Below, piece by piece: positions 13,406-25,699 of a stretch of DNA of 58,813 bases. Where the stretch lies: positions 1-58,813 of the forward strand of contig JBCAQO010000043.1 in assembly GCA_039111635.1 (NCBI GenBank), read 5' to 3'. A model generated the notes under the pieces. That model searched no databases. It was not told the origin of the DNA and saw only the letters and a program-made list of their open reading frames with translations. The DNA is from Heterobasidion occidentale. Taxonomy: Eukaryota; Basidiomycota; Agaricomycetes; Russulales; Bondarzewiaceae. Position numbers and translations under genes: made by a program. The stretch's first letter is position 1. Each line of letters begins with the position of its first letter.

Positions 13406-13641
13406 GATGGCAGATGGGAATGCGTTAGAGCGGGATGGCGCTGTCGAAGAAAATGGCAAGTATAAATTTTGAAACCAGCTGACCAGTTTTATGTCGGTGT
13501 TTTATGGGCGCGTTCGTATAGTTTCGAGATCAGGCAAGACTAGAACGACAGGCTCGATGACGATGACAAACACCACACAATATGCATTACCCTCGTTATT
13601 TGTTTGAAAAGAGACCATTGTGGCAAACATGTTCCAGTACA

Positions 13642-15927
13642 TCAGAGCCCAACAGCCGTTCTAAGCGCAGCAAAATTTGGCGTTCCAAGGCCGGTGACCT
13701 ATTATGCAAGATCAGCAAAGATAAAAACAAACGAGACATGGCTGATTGTGAAAATGAGACCCGGATCCCATCCAGCTCTTGCAGAAAATCCGTTAGTGTT
13801 ACAGCCTGGGTTGTTGCCTTGTGATGGTATGGTCTGTATTCATAAATGCGAGGCAACCAAGTCAGATCGACGCACCTGTCGTGATGTCATTCAAAGCACT
13901 AGCACCCGTCGAGTACAAGAATGGGTTCAGGAAGCCAAGCGGACTCTTCCCCGCGGCAATTAGCTCGTCGTTCAACAGCGCGACGACACTTGCGAAGATA
14001 GGGCTCGAGCAACTCGTGCCCGCAACAGTTCCTGTCTCCGCATCCCAGACGATTTCGACGTTCTCCCCCATCGCTGACACGTCAGGGAATCCACGTCCCG
14101 AGGTGTTGAACTTGCCGCTGTTGGTGCTGCCGATGGCATTGAGGTATGTGGCATGCGCGGAAGTCTGATAGGAAGGAGTGCCAAAGTAGTTGGAAAATCC
14201 ACCGGAGGAGAAGTCAGCAGCTGTTTCGGGTACGCCGGTGGTAGCTCCGACAGTAGTGATGCTATCCGAGAGAGTTTTGTGAGCATATATCTTGGTGACG
14301 GTACAAGGAATTGTGCAACGTACAAAGGACAGCCAGCTGGGAATGGGGGAATGAAGGTTGTGCAGCTCTGACTCTGACCACCAGAGACACCCCCATCGCC
14401 AGACGAAAAAAAGATAGAAGTCCCGCGGGCACCAAGTTGTGCGTAGGCATTGCACAGATTACTTGTGTTTGCATTGATGGCTTAAGAAAACAGAAATGTA
14501 AAAGAAGATAAGAAACGCTCACTTAGCAAGCGAGCGGGATACATCGCTTTCGTCAGCTCCGTAGCTAGTAGTTAAGACTTGAGGAGGGCTGGTCTCGCTG
14601 AGCAAAAAGTTGATGATATCCAGGAAGCCGAAGACGCCGTCCCTGGTGTTGTCACCGACTGAGATGAACACGGTAGGGACCCCAGATGCAACACCAATGG
14701 TGTATTGAGTATCAAGGTCCTGCCATGGAAAGAAGGTTATGCCGTGCATCATGATGATATCCTAGGAGTAAATACCCACTGCCTCGATGCCGGCTTGGCT
14801 TCTAGTTTGGGTGTTGGTTCCGCCATCCAAAGTCTGAAGCGTGAAAGACGTTGAGGACGACAAATCGGGCCGCAATGCAGTCAAAAATTGCTGCATGCCG
14901 AGTGTTCAGCATGAGTGTTCGATGCATCAGCTGAAATTTGGAGAAATTTACCCTGAGATCCGCCTGCAAGTAAATGATCAATAGATGGTAGTTATAGACC
15001 GCGGGATGATGTGACATACGGAGTTCGCAAATTGGTCGATGAAACCGCTCACGGCGAGCTTGTTGGATGACTGCGTCGCGAGCGTGGTTGGGATGCCATA
15101 CAACGCCTGCAAGCATGCGGGAGTGATGAGAGTGTTGCACGACGCAGGGACCGCATCGCTCGTCAGGTTTACTGCCGGTCTGATCCCCTTGGGAATGGGG
15201 ATCGAGGCCAGTGGTGCGCGAGAGAGTTGGGTCGGAAAACTGTACATATGAGGCGTCAGTGTTCGTGATCGATACCAGCACGGATTTTGAAAGAGAATAA
15301 TTTTGTTGAACACATACGTAGTGGTTGGATGCACGAGGTCTAAATGCCCCTGCAATGAGGCAGGAATAGAATACTCCAGGGTCCGCACGGCCTCCTTTCC
15401 TGTATCCAGATGCGTGAATGTTGCAAATTCAGCAGCAAACAATTCGTTGGCCTGCGCGACGGAGACGTCCACTGCGAGCCAGTCGCCCGCAGGCGAAATT
15501 GTGCGGGGAGTGAGCCCATGTGCGGCAAGCCAGGTAGTAACAACATCAACGGTCTCTTGTCTTGGCGCTACGAACGCCTCGACCTGTAATCATAACGGAG
15601 CTATGAGTATACCCACTGTGGAGAAATGGAGCATAGACTGGAGTAAAGAGGCGTTACCTCTTCCTTAGTCAGGAACTGCCCATACAACGCACTGCTTGGT
15701 GTGCTGACGGCGTACAATGCATCCTCGAGGCCCTGTGGATCGCTTTGCACGAGCGCAAGGCGGAGGTTGAGCATCTGGCTTGCGGGCGCAGCTGCGGTCT
15801 TGACGAATCCACGAGGAATAGCATCTCGTCGTTCATGAACGCGCATGTCACGCGCCCCAAGGGGAGGCATGGCTTTTCCAAGCGCGAAAAACGAGACAAT
15901 GAATGTGAGGGCGAAAGAGGTCAGCAT
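13642..15927 (-). CDS. Sedolisin-family peptidase (S53), gene 3
   Basis: Exons in reading order: 15927-15658, 15583-15318, 15239-15020, 14963-14952, 14890-14780, 14719-14523, 14461-14324, 14261-13876, 13817-13762, 13698-13642; about 570 residues. A signal peptide (MLTSFALTFIVSFFALGKA) precedes a pro-domain and a catalytic domain with AGIEA / DLDTQY, SSGDGGVSGG and GTSCSSP, so triad and oxyanion residues are all present. A 12-base microexon encodes ADLR. The donor after exon 9 is shifted: the sequence after the GWDP codons reads GGTCTC, so the only GT lies one base too far and would put the last exon out of frame, losing the conserved C-terminus. It lies in tandem with gene 2 (237 bp between them), so the pair probably arose by local duplication. 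A CATAAAAG box lies about 75 bp upstream of the ATG. Confidence 0.87.
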
Positions 15928-18423
15928 ACTGTGTGGTATCAGTGTAGACGAGGCGTAGAAGGGATGTGCACCCTTGAAGAGAGAGGATGTACAGGTGGTC
16001 TTTTATGTGACTATAGCCAGCGCAAGGGGTTGATGTTTGTCATAGCTGACGGGCAGTCCCCAATTATCTCCAGTCATGTCGAAGAGCACGTCCAGGATCA
16101 ATGGGAAAAGATAACAGTACACGAGCACCAAAGAGGGACGAAGGGATTGAGCTCTCCGCGAGGGGACTGTAATGGAAGTTTACTGGTGTGAGCGGTCTCC
16201 CAAGAGCGGGGTCGATGAACTTCCGAAGCATACGGGTCGATCGTGTGCGCGCTGTGAGCAGGCACAGGGATAGGAGTTGAGATTCAAGATAACAAGAACG
16301 GAACAGCGAGTCAACCTCCGGGAGAAGACAGCGTATAGAGTCCAGCTGCATACCTGAATCGGTTTCCGAAGCCATTTGCTTATCTTGCGGACCGGTGCAA
16401 GAGTCGAATTCCATTCAAGCGCAATGTGCGCATCAAGGTGTGGGGATGTAATACTCACGCCAAGCCGGATAAGAACGCCTTCGTTGTTGAAGCACTTGTC
16501 TGATAGCAAGAACTCTACACACGAAATCGTGGCAGATATACGGCAAGGGGTGAGTGAACACCTGACATATCTGTGCGCAGTCCAGTGGCCACGGGATCAA
16601 GCTCATTCAGCTTCTACATTCATTATTTGTATTCAGCAGGCGTGAATCCAGCTGCCATCGTGGTGCACATACCTGTGGGTAGCCTCACAAATCTCATGGC
16701 CAGTAAGCTCAAACCAGTGCACTTGCTTACAGTCCTAATGCCAATGGTAACGATCGACGTCGTGTGAACCTCGCAGTTCTGTCGGACCTCTGCAATGGTG
16801 TTTTGATCAGGCCTGACGAGAAAAGGAGTCCTTATTCGATGGCCTAGATAGAGGAAAGGTTGATCGAGACCTATCGAGACGGTTCGGACATAGGCTCACC
16901 CCAGATTCCCACGCGCTTCAACGCCTCGCGTGTGTTTCGATTCTTGGAGTGTCTCTCGGTCAACCACCCTCGACGCCCTCCAACTGCTCCACTGCTCACG
17001 AATGGCAACCTTGTCCTAGTACTGTGTTTGACCTGCCGTCGTCGACTGTATGTCGTCCGATCCTGTCTCTCTGGCTATGTGTGTGTGTAATCGCTTGGAG
17101 TGTTGTACAGTTGAGCGTGCGCCCTGCGCATGACATTCGGAGACCAAGGAGGAGGCTGAAGGAGAGATGCCAGCCTCCCCACCTCTGAGAGAGATTAAAA
17201 AGGACAGTCTCTTTAAGCTGCCTCGCTTCTCGTCGCTCTCACCCATTGTTCCAAGCCATCCATCTTTCATCTTCTACCGTTCACTCACAATCCGTCTCTC
17301 CCTGCCTATTCCTCCATACGGCCTGCTCGACATGGCGCACGCGCTGAACGTATCGGAAAGCGAGGCAGCACACTCTGGCGGTTCCTAGATGCCGACCCTC
17401 ATCTCACAGCTCGAGCTCCAAGTATCTTCCCTTCATGCCAGACAATTCAATGCGACAATTTCCACCGCCTTGTCTTACTGCTAGAATCCTTCAGTGGTAC
17501 TGTGCGAGAATACAGCTGGGACCTACCTATCAACGACTTCCTTTAGGCTCGATCTATGATCATGAGCTCTGCCTATCACTCCGATTGAAAGATATCACTG
17601 GTCCTTGTCTCTCTCTCTTACTGGTAGATTCATCAATCGTAAACTCCTGCGCTCGACCAGGGGGCATTCAGAAGAAAGACCTATAGACCAATTTCCCAAG
17701 TTGGGAACAGGCTTCCGAGCTAAGCTATGTTGAAGAATGTCGACTGATGCCTACGGCGGGCTTGATGGGCCTACTACTCGAGCCTTCGAAATTTTCCTAT
17801 GTAGTATCAATCATCTCTCGCTGAACTTTTGCTTGCGCAATGGCATCCTGTGCGGCATCTTACTTCTGTAATGACTGTGTCGATGAGAAGATGTCCCGTC
17901 ACCCTGAGCTGCAATCTTGAGACTAGTCACTAGGTGCTGCAACTTGACGCAAAGACGATTGCTTTCGTGATCGACACTCTTCGGACACAGTCCATAGCCA
18001 AAGGTGTGTCGACAAATCGATGCTTGAGAATGGTGCTCTTATGATTATCCTTTGTAAAAGACTAAAAGCCCGCTCCGCTCCGCTGCCAACGCTGTGGCAT
18101 TATCTTCGATGGCCAGTCCACGACGATGTCAGTGGCGGTTTCTTTCGAGTGCGCAAGGTACACGAAGGCTGTTTCAAAGATGCCCTCAAGATCGCGCTAT
18201 CCGATGGCAGCTTGCAAGGCCTTATTATGTATGGTGTCAGGGCTATGTGGCATCTCATCGGAGTGAGAGTGTGGCTTTCGCGAATTCGCAAAGCGACGGA
18301 ACCTTGCATTGGTCCCGCCACAAGCCGATTTGTTTAAAAGCCTCCATCCTTTCTGCTCTCCTCCATCACTGCTACCCCACCCTCGAACCGCTGCGCACGC
18401 ACAGCGCTCAGTGATCTGACAAC
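15928..18423. other. Intergenic region with possible gene remnants
   Basis: No gene can be supported. Around 16180-16510 the minus strand has short coding-like pieces with intron-like GT...AG borders that do not assemble into a frame. At 17220-17332 there is a CT-rich leader-like stretch followed by an ATG (frame MAHALNVSESEAAHSG) that stops after 18 codons, possibly the 5' end of a decayed gene. The last 90 bp contain TTTAAAAG (18333-18340) and a CT-rich leader serving the gene at 18424. Confidence 0.4.
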
Positions 18424-19216
18424 ATGAAGGACCTCAACATATATAGTCACGCGGAATCCGACTACCGGAAACAACTGTGTGGCTTCGCCAGTGAGTGGAC
18501 TGGCGGTATCTTAGTGCTCACTTGTGAAACTAAATCGATGATCCTAGTCGCATCGTCTGTCCCGAATCTTTATGTGCTTGTCATCACTGTCTATGCAATA
18601 ACATGCGAGCAGAAGATAGGTCAGTGTTTCCTCCTCCTTTCTTCCTTTGCTGTGAATCGATGCCAACAACATGATACAGACGTGGGCCTGGTCGTTGTAA
18701 TCCCCGCTTGTCTGATCTATACAGGCCTTTTACTTGCGACGTGAGTCCACTTCATCAGTCTGGAATCCGCAGAAGATGTATGAATGGGTTTCTTTTCACG
18801 ACATAGATTCATCTACCCGAAGAAATACATGGCTCACCAGATCGTATTTGTGGTAGCCACATTGCTCGGATTGAGTAGGCTGCTCAGATCACAGATCTGG
18901 AACTTCGCTCTAATCGAATCCTTACAGTCCCGGTTATCGTTTTCAGCAAGGGACTTTCCAGACTGACCCTGGTGCTGAGTGGGCCTGATGCCACCGATCT
19001 TTCTGCCTCTGCCACTGCCACTATACTCATGGCCCTGGCGGTGGGATGCAGCGCAACTCTTCCTTTCGTTTGTCAGTGCCATTCACCTCCTGTGAAACAT
19101 GTTTTCTCTCATATTTGCTATTCTTAGCTCTTCAAGCCTGGTTGTATGCATTCACGGAATGGCGTGACCAGCCACGAACCGGAGCATCGACCAGTGCGCA
19201 GGGTCTACCTGTCTAA
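18424..19216 (+). CDS. Small four-helix membrane protein, six exons, unknown family
   Basis: Found by splicing: exons 18424-18490, 18548-18619, 18680-18740, 18807-18874, 18928-19071 and 19128-19216. The five introns are 53-66 bp with donors GTGAGT, GTCAGT, GTGAGT, GTAGGC and GTCAGT, all ending in AG. Phases agree at every junction and the total is 501 nt, or 166 residues. Four hydrophobic segments follow one another: around VPNLYVLVITVYAI, VGLVVVIPACLIYTGLLLA, AHQIVFVVATLLGLIPVIV and ATILMALAVGCSATLPFV. The N-terminus is hydrophilic and the C-terminal tail is short and polar. No signal peptide or known motif is visible. The first intron is a multiple of three and lacks a stop, so a longer isoform is possible. 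Function unknown; the regular splice pattern and membrane topology argue for a real gene. Confidence 0.65.
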
Positions 19217-22200
19217 CGATGGCCATCGCGACGGTTTCAGTGAATCGGAATATTGCCTTAGATTTTCCTCGCGTGTTGACGACGATTGAGCGGAGGCGAG
19301 ACAGGGGATTGGAGCGGACAAACAAGTGGGCACGGGTGCCTGACGTTTTACTCTCTCTTTGACGTCAAGACTGCAGTGCAGTTATTATTCTTTCCAGACA
19401 ATGTCTGTCTTTACTTACATAGGTGCAGTTTATCGAAGATTATCCGAAGGTCTCTTCCTGTTTGAAAAGTTAATTGATTCTAACGACCGACAATGCAACG
19501 AGTTCCGGCTATAGTCAACCGGATCCATTTTCGATGATCTCTATCTGAGAAAGCCCTTCGTACACAATCCCGCTGTATCATGCTTGACCCTTGCCAGGCG
19601 TTTGAGCATTGAGTTATTGGCATGGGCGGCAACCTGAGGCGACAGTAAATCGAGACGCTCTATGTTTGTTTTGGCTCCTTCCCGCAGCAATCTTATATGC
19701 TCATCTAGCATCATCTTAATCTAACCGTTCATGGTTTTGAAATTCAGATGTTTGAAAGGAAATCTCCTACGCACCGCGTCTCTCAGAGATCCTGAGTGCC
19801 ACAGATCGACTATACAGTGTGAGTAGTCTTTTCTATTCGGGCACCTAGACATGGTCAGACCTCGACCATCGCAGGAAGAGGTTGATAACTCGTTCGGGTC
19901 TGTATATCTCCTTTTGTGTAAAGGCGCCGACTCCCGAGATGGACATTTGTCCAAGCCACCTTCCCCACTCGTCCTTCAACTTGATCACGGTATACCTGAA
20001 GAATTCATTCTCTATCCCATTAGAAACACACCCGCAGCTTTTTTGATGAGAGATTTACATTTCGAAGAGCACGCAAAGCAGTTCCGACACGCTTGCATGG
20101 CGGAATGGGAATGAAGAGGACGGAGGTTCGTGCAAGAAGCCGCGTTCTCTTTTTATAGCTGAGATCCATCCGTCGACGAATGGAAGCGTCAGCTCGTCTA
20201 GAGCTGAAGCGACCTGGACCCAAGCGATCGTGCCTCTGCAATCGGCTTCAACCGTTCTCCATATCACTGCCAAGAGCCAGGACTATAGTAGGCGAGTCAA
20301 CAATACAGATGGCTGGAAGGTGACTTACTGCTCGAAGGCTCGCAAAAGATGGTGTATAGGACGTTCCCAAGATCTGCGGATCCCAGTATAAAAATCCGAC
20401 CTCCCGTCTTCATCATTGTCATGTCAGTCTGTACAGTACAGCATGTCCGGATCTGGCCTCAATGACAACATCGTTGCTCCGCTCGCTGCCCGAGCAAAGG
20501 CACCCTCCGCGGTCAGCAGTCACTTCATCGTTAGATAATGCCATTCGAGAGAGAGGCAGCAATCATCTCACTTGCTGGGGCCCTGGATATGCGCTGCCAG
20601 TGTGAATATATGCGCGCATCTAAGAGGGTTAAGAGGGTTTCGCATCGATGCGGCAGAGAAGTTAGCGCGAGAGAATGTTCTACAAGCCCATTACGCCCCA
20701 CTCTTCTTCATAGATAGGGTCCGCCACGGCTCGAAGACCAAAGTCGAAGATTTCCAGCTGCTCTACAAAAGGGTACGACTCCGAGAGATCGGAAGAGCCG
20801 ACATATATTTCGAACTTGCATACAACATCAAAGCCTGCACGCCTGAGCTTCAGCGGGCCTGAACTTGGTTACCGAATGAAGAGATGGTGAAAGTCCCGAT
20901 GGTTTTGGCCCTGCGTTCCGCGCTTGCTTCCAGGGCAAGAAATGAGCGGTCGATCAGTTCACTTTCAGCTCTTCTCTTTGCGCACCGGAGCAGGCCGGCT
21001 CGTTCGTATGTGAAGATCAGGTGAGGCAGGGCATATGCCGGCGCAAAAACTCGAACACGGGGATGGTCGTGACTTCCACAGGCATTATATGTTGATTAAG
21101 AACAAGATGCCTTTCCCGCCACCCCGTCTTCCTTCGCGCGCATAGTTGCAAGGTATTCAGCGAGACTGGACAATGCGCTGGAATGAAGGTCGCAAAAAGA
21201 AGCCGGATGGGGAAAGATTCTATCGCACGTCTGTGTCGGGATGGTACGCAGAGAATTGAGGTGAAGAGGCAACAGTATGATCTGCGGAATGTACATCTAG
21301 GACTGCGCAATAGGTCGCTTGTACATAGTCCAGGAATCACCGTCCAGTGACAATTCGGCGGGACGCAAGAAACTTGGAGCTGAGCATTGAGATACCGATG
21401 GGCGCATTCGAATCAGTTCGCAGCATCGCGAGAAAAATTCCTCCAGCAGAGGGGCATAGCCAGAGATATGATGAGAAATTCAAGACAGCCACCTCCTGTA
21501 ATACCCACGGTGTGCGGGTTTCGTACATGACCGCCTGGCACAGGGTTTCTGGGAACGAGGCGCTCTCGGCCACCTAGCAAGGCACGATACAAAAGTTGAA
21601 GGCTTTCCCCGCCATCTTGATTCGCAGTCACGATACGAGAGGTGTTTCGCAGCGCCCCTAGGGTGCGACGATGGCAGGATTGTGAAGACGATCCGTCCAT
21701 CGATAGCGCCCAAGCCGGATCCCGCTGTACTATCGCGCGAAGGCTCTGCGTGAGAGCGAAAGTATTTATAGAAGCAGCCGTTAGGACCCCGTTAGGTATT
21801 CTTGATCCGCGATATCGAATCAAGGGGCCCACATATGTCCACGACGCGCTTCACTACGGCCTCGAGCAAGCAGCGCAGCAGGCGAACAGTTGGGGGGTCG
21901 TTTCCACGGGCTGCATGGAAGTCACGGAGATGGCACGCGTGGGCCTAGAAACAAGAGGCGCATATGGTCATGTTGTTCGGTATTCATAGTTGCGGGAGGT
22001 TGAATGGATTGCAAAGGCTATGATGCACCTAACGGTATGCAACAGGATTTGATCATCTATCACCCTCAGGGGTGTGGCACGGTATAGGCGCACGCAGGGT
22101 ACGCCACCAAGCATGCAAGCTCGCATCCCGGCGGTCGATGGGATAGACGCCGAATTGAGTCTGAAATCAAACTAAAATAGACCCAGTGGCAATGAGCCGA

Positions 22201-23103
22201 TTCCAAGTAAAGTCACAACAGATGAGCTGCTGTATGCGTGGATGCCACGGCGATAGCCAACAGGATGGCGGTGAAGAACAAGGGGAAACGTGGGGGCTCA
22301 GCTGAGCAGAGTGAGGAACGAGGACTGGAAATGAGGGTGTCGCACTGTCGACGCGTACGTAGGCTTGCGCAACCTGTGCAGAGTGACGCAGCAAGGAGGA
22401 CCTCGCTCTCTAACGACGCCGATTTCTCCATTGTGCTGGCTTACATACCTGGCGTACACATGTTGCCATATATGCACGAGCGCAGCGACGTTGCATGGAC
22501 GAGAACAACAAAGGTGGACCTAGGTGGACCTTGTTGCAGAAACAGGACGACCGGACGTATTGTGACGAAGAACGGGCCGAATGCGGCTGCTCTTTGTGCT
22601 CTGCACTTCCAGAAGTCGAGCTCAATGGACGAACGATCTTCTGGCAGACAACAAAAGGGCCTGATGTCGATCCGGTCAGTGGCGTCACCGCCGAGCCGTC
22701 TAGAACACTCTCGAGCGGCGGCGGGATACGGCGGGGCTAGGCGGGACCGACTCGTGGACCGACAACGCCGTGGTCCGGCGGTCCATGACCCGTGGCAACG
22801 GACTGCGCCGTGGTTCTCCGCCTCGACGTGTTATAAGCCCCTCGCCCGCCCCTCTTGCTCGACGTTCCACGACACTGCGCCTCACGACTCGCTCCCTCCT
22901 CTGCGTTGCTCTCACCCCTGCACCGCCGTTTCTGGCTTATTTCAATCGACTCGCGTCCACTTCTACCCTCAAGCCTTTCCGGATCTTAGGCTTCGCGTAT
23001 TCCAGTCCAGTCACATCTCGAATCAGACCATTGCAGCAGCAGCACCATCATCAGCACCACCAACGCCAACAGCATCTCTTCTCGCACGCACACTCACATC
23101 ACG
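19217..23103. other. Intergenic region, no supported gene
   Basis: About 3.9 kb. A TATAAAAA box near 20384 is followed by an ATG (about 20442) opening a frame MSGSGLNDNIVAPLAARAK that ends after some 30 codons; it could be a decayed or very short gene. Other open frames (19851-20114, 20572-20862, 21642-21989) show no domain. The last 270 bp are the promoter and long CT-rich leader of the gene at 23104. Confidence 0.4.
22832..22837 (+). promoter_or_regulatory. TATA-like box upstream of the 23104 gene
   Basis: TATAAG within GTGTTATAAGCCCC, followed by about 260 bp of strongly pyrimidine-rich leader up to the ATG at 23104. The long distance leaves room for a leader intron. Confidence 0.4.
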
Positions 23104-23658
23104 ATGCTCGCAACCCAACAGCCGTCCTCCGCGTTCTCCGCCCCTTACATGCACGTCCCCGGCATCCCAATCGTGACGCGGCGCACAGCCCGCACCGCAC
23201 CCCGTCCCATGCGCGTCATCTCCTTCCCCATCCCTCCCTCCGCACGCGCACGGCGCACCCCGCCGCTCCCGCCCCGCATCGCGCGCCTCCAGGCCCCCGC
23301 CGCCGCATACACCCTCACCGACAACCCTTTCGCGGATCCTGATGCCATCACCAACGCAGCCGAGCCTGTCTCCGAACCACGCGCGCGCACCTCCCCAGCT
23401 GTCACCACCGTCGCTCCCGCCCACGCACGCACCCGCCCATCGTACGCATCCGCCGCTCGGGCAGCACCTGTGCAGCCCGCACCCCCTCCGCTCCCGGAGC
23501 GCGGCGTCCGCGCGAACGCAGTCGCCTGCCTGCTCCTCCACCGCGCACATGCCCGCCCCTTGCGCCGCTGGGCACAGGCGGGCCCGCGGGCCTACATCCG
23601 CAGCCGCCTCTCATCCGTCATAGTCGCAGAGACTGAAGGCGGTGACGACGATGCTTGA
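23104..23658 (+). CDS. Hypothetical Ala/Pro/Arg-rich 184-aa protein, intronless
   Basis: A single open frame of 184 codons with markedly higher GC than its flanks, third positions mostly C or G. The ATG follows a pyrimidine-rich leader and CACG. The protein is basic and low-complexity, with many Pro, Ala and Arg residues, an RRTPPLPPRIARLQA stretch, a YTLTDNPFADPDA segment near the middle and an acidic C-terminus (GGDDDA). No signal peptide or membrane helix is present. The central TDNPFADPDA piece looks the most protein-like and resembles short conserved boxes in disordered basidiomycete proteins; I cannot name a family. The antisense frame 23023-23550 is open only because of the GC bias. 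Moderate confidence that this is coding. Confidence 0.55.
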   Translation: MLATQQPSSAFSAPYMHVPGIPIVTRRTARTAPRPMRVISFPIPPSARARRTPPLPPRIARLQAPAAAYTLTDNPFADPDAITNAAEPVSEPRARTSPAVTTVAPAHARTRPSYASAARAAPVQPAPPPLPERGVRANAVACLLLHRAHARPLRRWAQAGPRAYIRSRLSSVIVAETEGGDDDA

Positions 23659-25690
23659 GATGCAGGCCAACGTCTGCTACCGCCCGCTTCATCCTTTTCT
23701 ATTTCCTGTTCTTGATTTCCCTGCGCATCGCATATAACTCATAACCCGTCACGATTTCCGTACGTTCTCTTACACACCGATCTATCCCCCTGCCTTCTCG
23801 CCATACCCGTTGTACTTGTTGTCGCTGCCCTTTCTCCTTCTCTTCTCGGGTCTCCTCTCCGCCATCGCCCGCCTGCAGCATATTTAACCTAATACTCGTA
23901 GCATTATAGATAGATTACGCCTCCGCGCCTCCATTTACACAATCGTCATCGATTCACCATCCCGACCGACGTCGAAGTCGACATCGTCCACTGCCTCTCC
24001 TTTCTTTTTCCTCTCCTTTTCCGTTCTCTCTCTTTAGCTGGCTCTCGATCTCGGTCTCGGTACCTCCCCACGCTCCCTTGCTGGTTCCTTGGTTTTCACA
24101 CGCACATCGTCAAGCATCCCGCCCGTTCTCTTATCCCCTATTTCTCTCCCAGAACGTCGTGTTCTCCATTCTTGTTTATGGTGTACGTTATCTTAGCCGC
24201 CCCCCCGCTCAGGCCACTCACTCCAGGCCGATCTTACTTGTAAACATCGCACCGCCGTACGTACGCTGCACCTACCGATAGTGGGTGCGCACGACCCGAC
24301 CCGTCCTCCATCCACCCCTTTTTTCATACTTCATCGACAAAGTACTTCACGCTTCCGTTTTCTTTTACTCGCCTCTTTTTGCCTTGCTTGTTCATCGACT
24401 GGGTCCCCATTATGCAGATGATTTTGGCAAGCGTGGAGTTGGAGTGGTTTTAATGCACTGAGCTTGTTGGGCGTGAAGTCGAATCGAGTTCCGGCAGACA
24501 GGCTGTGGACGGGTATCACGTGCGTTGCCGTGCTGTGCCGCTCGGCTTGTGCTTTCAGCAAGTTGCCTCCGCTCCACCTCAGTATGTTCGTGTTCGAGTT
24601 CCAGCCCGTTTCTTCTCTTCAGACGTGGCTGCGGGTCCTCTGGGTCATCTCACGGTGATCCTCGCAAGTGCCGGGCATATTTGGGGCAGTTTGTGGACTT
24701 TAACTACCACATCCGGGAATTGTTGGACTTTGGTTCATGGTTCATGGTTTTGGCCGCAGTTTACGACGGGCTTGATGCCGGTTCTTGCTCGGATGCGCGA
24801 GTCGACGTGGGGATTATCGCGTTGCACGTCATTCGCGGGCGGATCTTGCTCCGCGGCGGTGAGGCATCTACTTGGGCATAGGCACCTTTACGCCGCGAGG
24901 GGAACGGATGGTCGTAAGTAAGAAAGTAGAAGGGCTGAGCGCTGAGCGCTGCTGCTTGTGTGTTCTCCAGTGCGTGCGGTCGGTCTTGGTCATTCGCCGC
25001 ATCGCCGATCCGTCAGTTGTGCACTGCGAGGGTAGCCTGGACTCAGTTATTGCGCGAGCGACCGCCTTATTTCCTGTGGGATACGCGCGGGACGCGAGGC
25101 CAGCTGAGCAACGAACGCTGTGTCGGCGACTTTTATTGGATGCCTTTCCACAGGCTTTAGAGCAGTCCTAGATCAGTAAATCGGAGTCGAACCTTGTTTT
25201 AGATTTGAAACTAGAAATCGTACAGAACCATAAGACCGTCTATGACTCAGTGAATGCACGCACTTGATATAAGCGGAGCTTCAACCACAACCTGCCTCCA
25301 TGCAGCCAGCACGGACAAGTCCACCACAGATATACCACAAGCCACCATCTACTGTTCAGCTTCAATAACATTGATGATGATTAGGTGTTATGGAGCGAAG
25401 CTTTTGTCTGTGTCAGTATTTTTGCCTCAGCTCGCAGGACAGCGGTTGGATGATAGCGACGGCAAGGTTCAAGCGGAGTTCAAAAAACGCGTTTACAACG
25501 GCGAATCTGAACTGGAAAGGGGGGGGACCCCCCCTTCCAGTTCCAAAATCTAGAAGGGGGTCTCAAGCTCCGACAGAATGGATTCGCTCGTGCCGACGCG
25601 GCAACCAAGCCATCGGAAGAATCTGGCATTTAGAACTCGCTCTAAAGGCCTGTGGAAAGGCATCCATTATGTCTTCAAGTAGCGACACTG
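23659..25690. other. Intergenic region between the 23104 gene and the Plavaka element
   Basis: CT-rich sequence follows the 23104 gene to about 24320. From there to 25250 the plus strand has overlapping open frames without recognisable domains or introns. A G7/C7 hairpin lies at 25509-25542 (listed separately). No gene is supported. Confidence 0.45.
25509..25542. repeat. Near-perfect inverted repeat with one-base loop
   Basis: The left arm GAACTGGAAAGGGGGGG (25509-25525) and right arm CCCCCCCTTCCAGTTC (25527-25542) pair over 16 bp with one bulged A and a single A between them. Seven G-C pairs flank the centre. It lies some 160-190 bp outside the proposed left end of the Plavaka element. Confidence 0.75.
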
Positions 25691-25699
25691 CCTACATCA

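Noticed and set aside
22238..23176. 312-codon open frame on the plus strand
   Set aside because: It runs through the promoter and CT-rich leader of the 23104 gene, has no domain and overlaps other open frames; GC bias explains it.
23023..23550. Gly/Arg-rich frame antisense to the 23104 gene
   Set aside because: Shadow of a GC-rich coding region; the sense frame has the better start context and composition.
24505..24921. 138-codon frame
   Set aside because: Begins at a non-ATG codon, overlaps another open frame and has no recognisable sequence.
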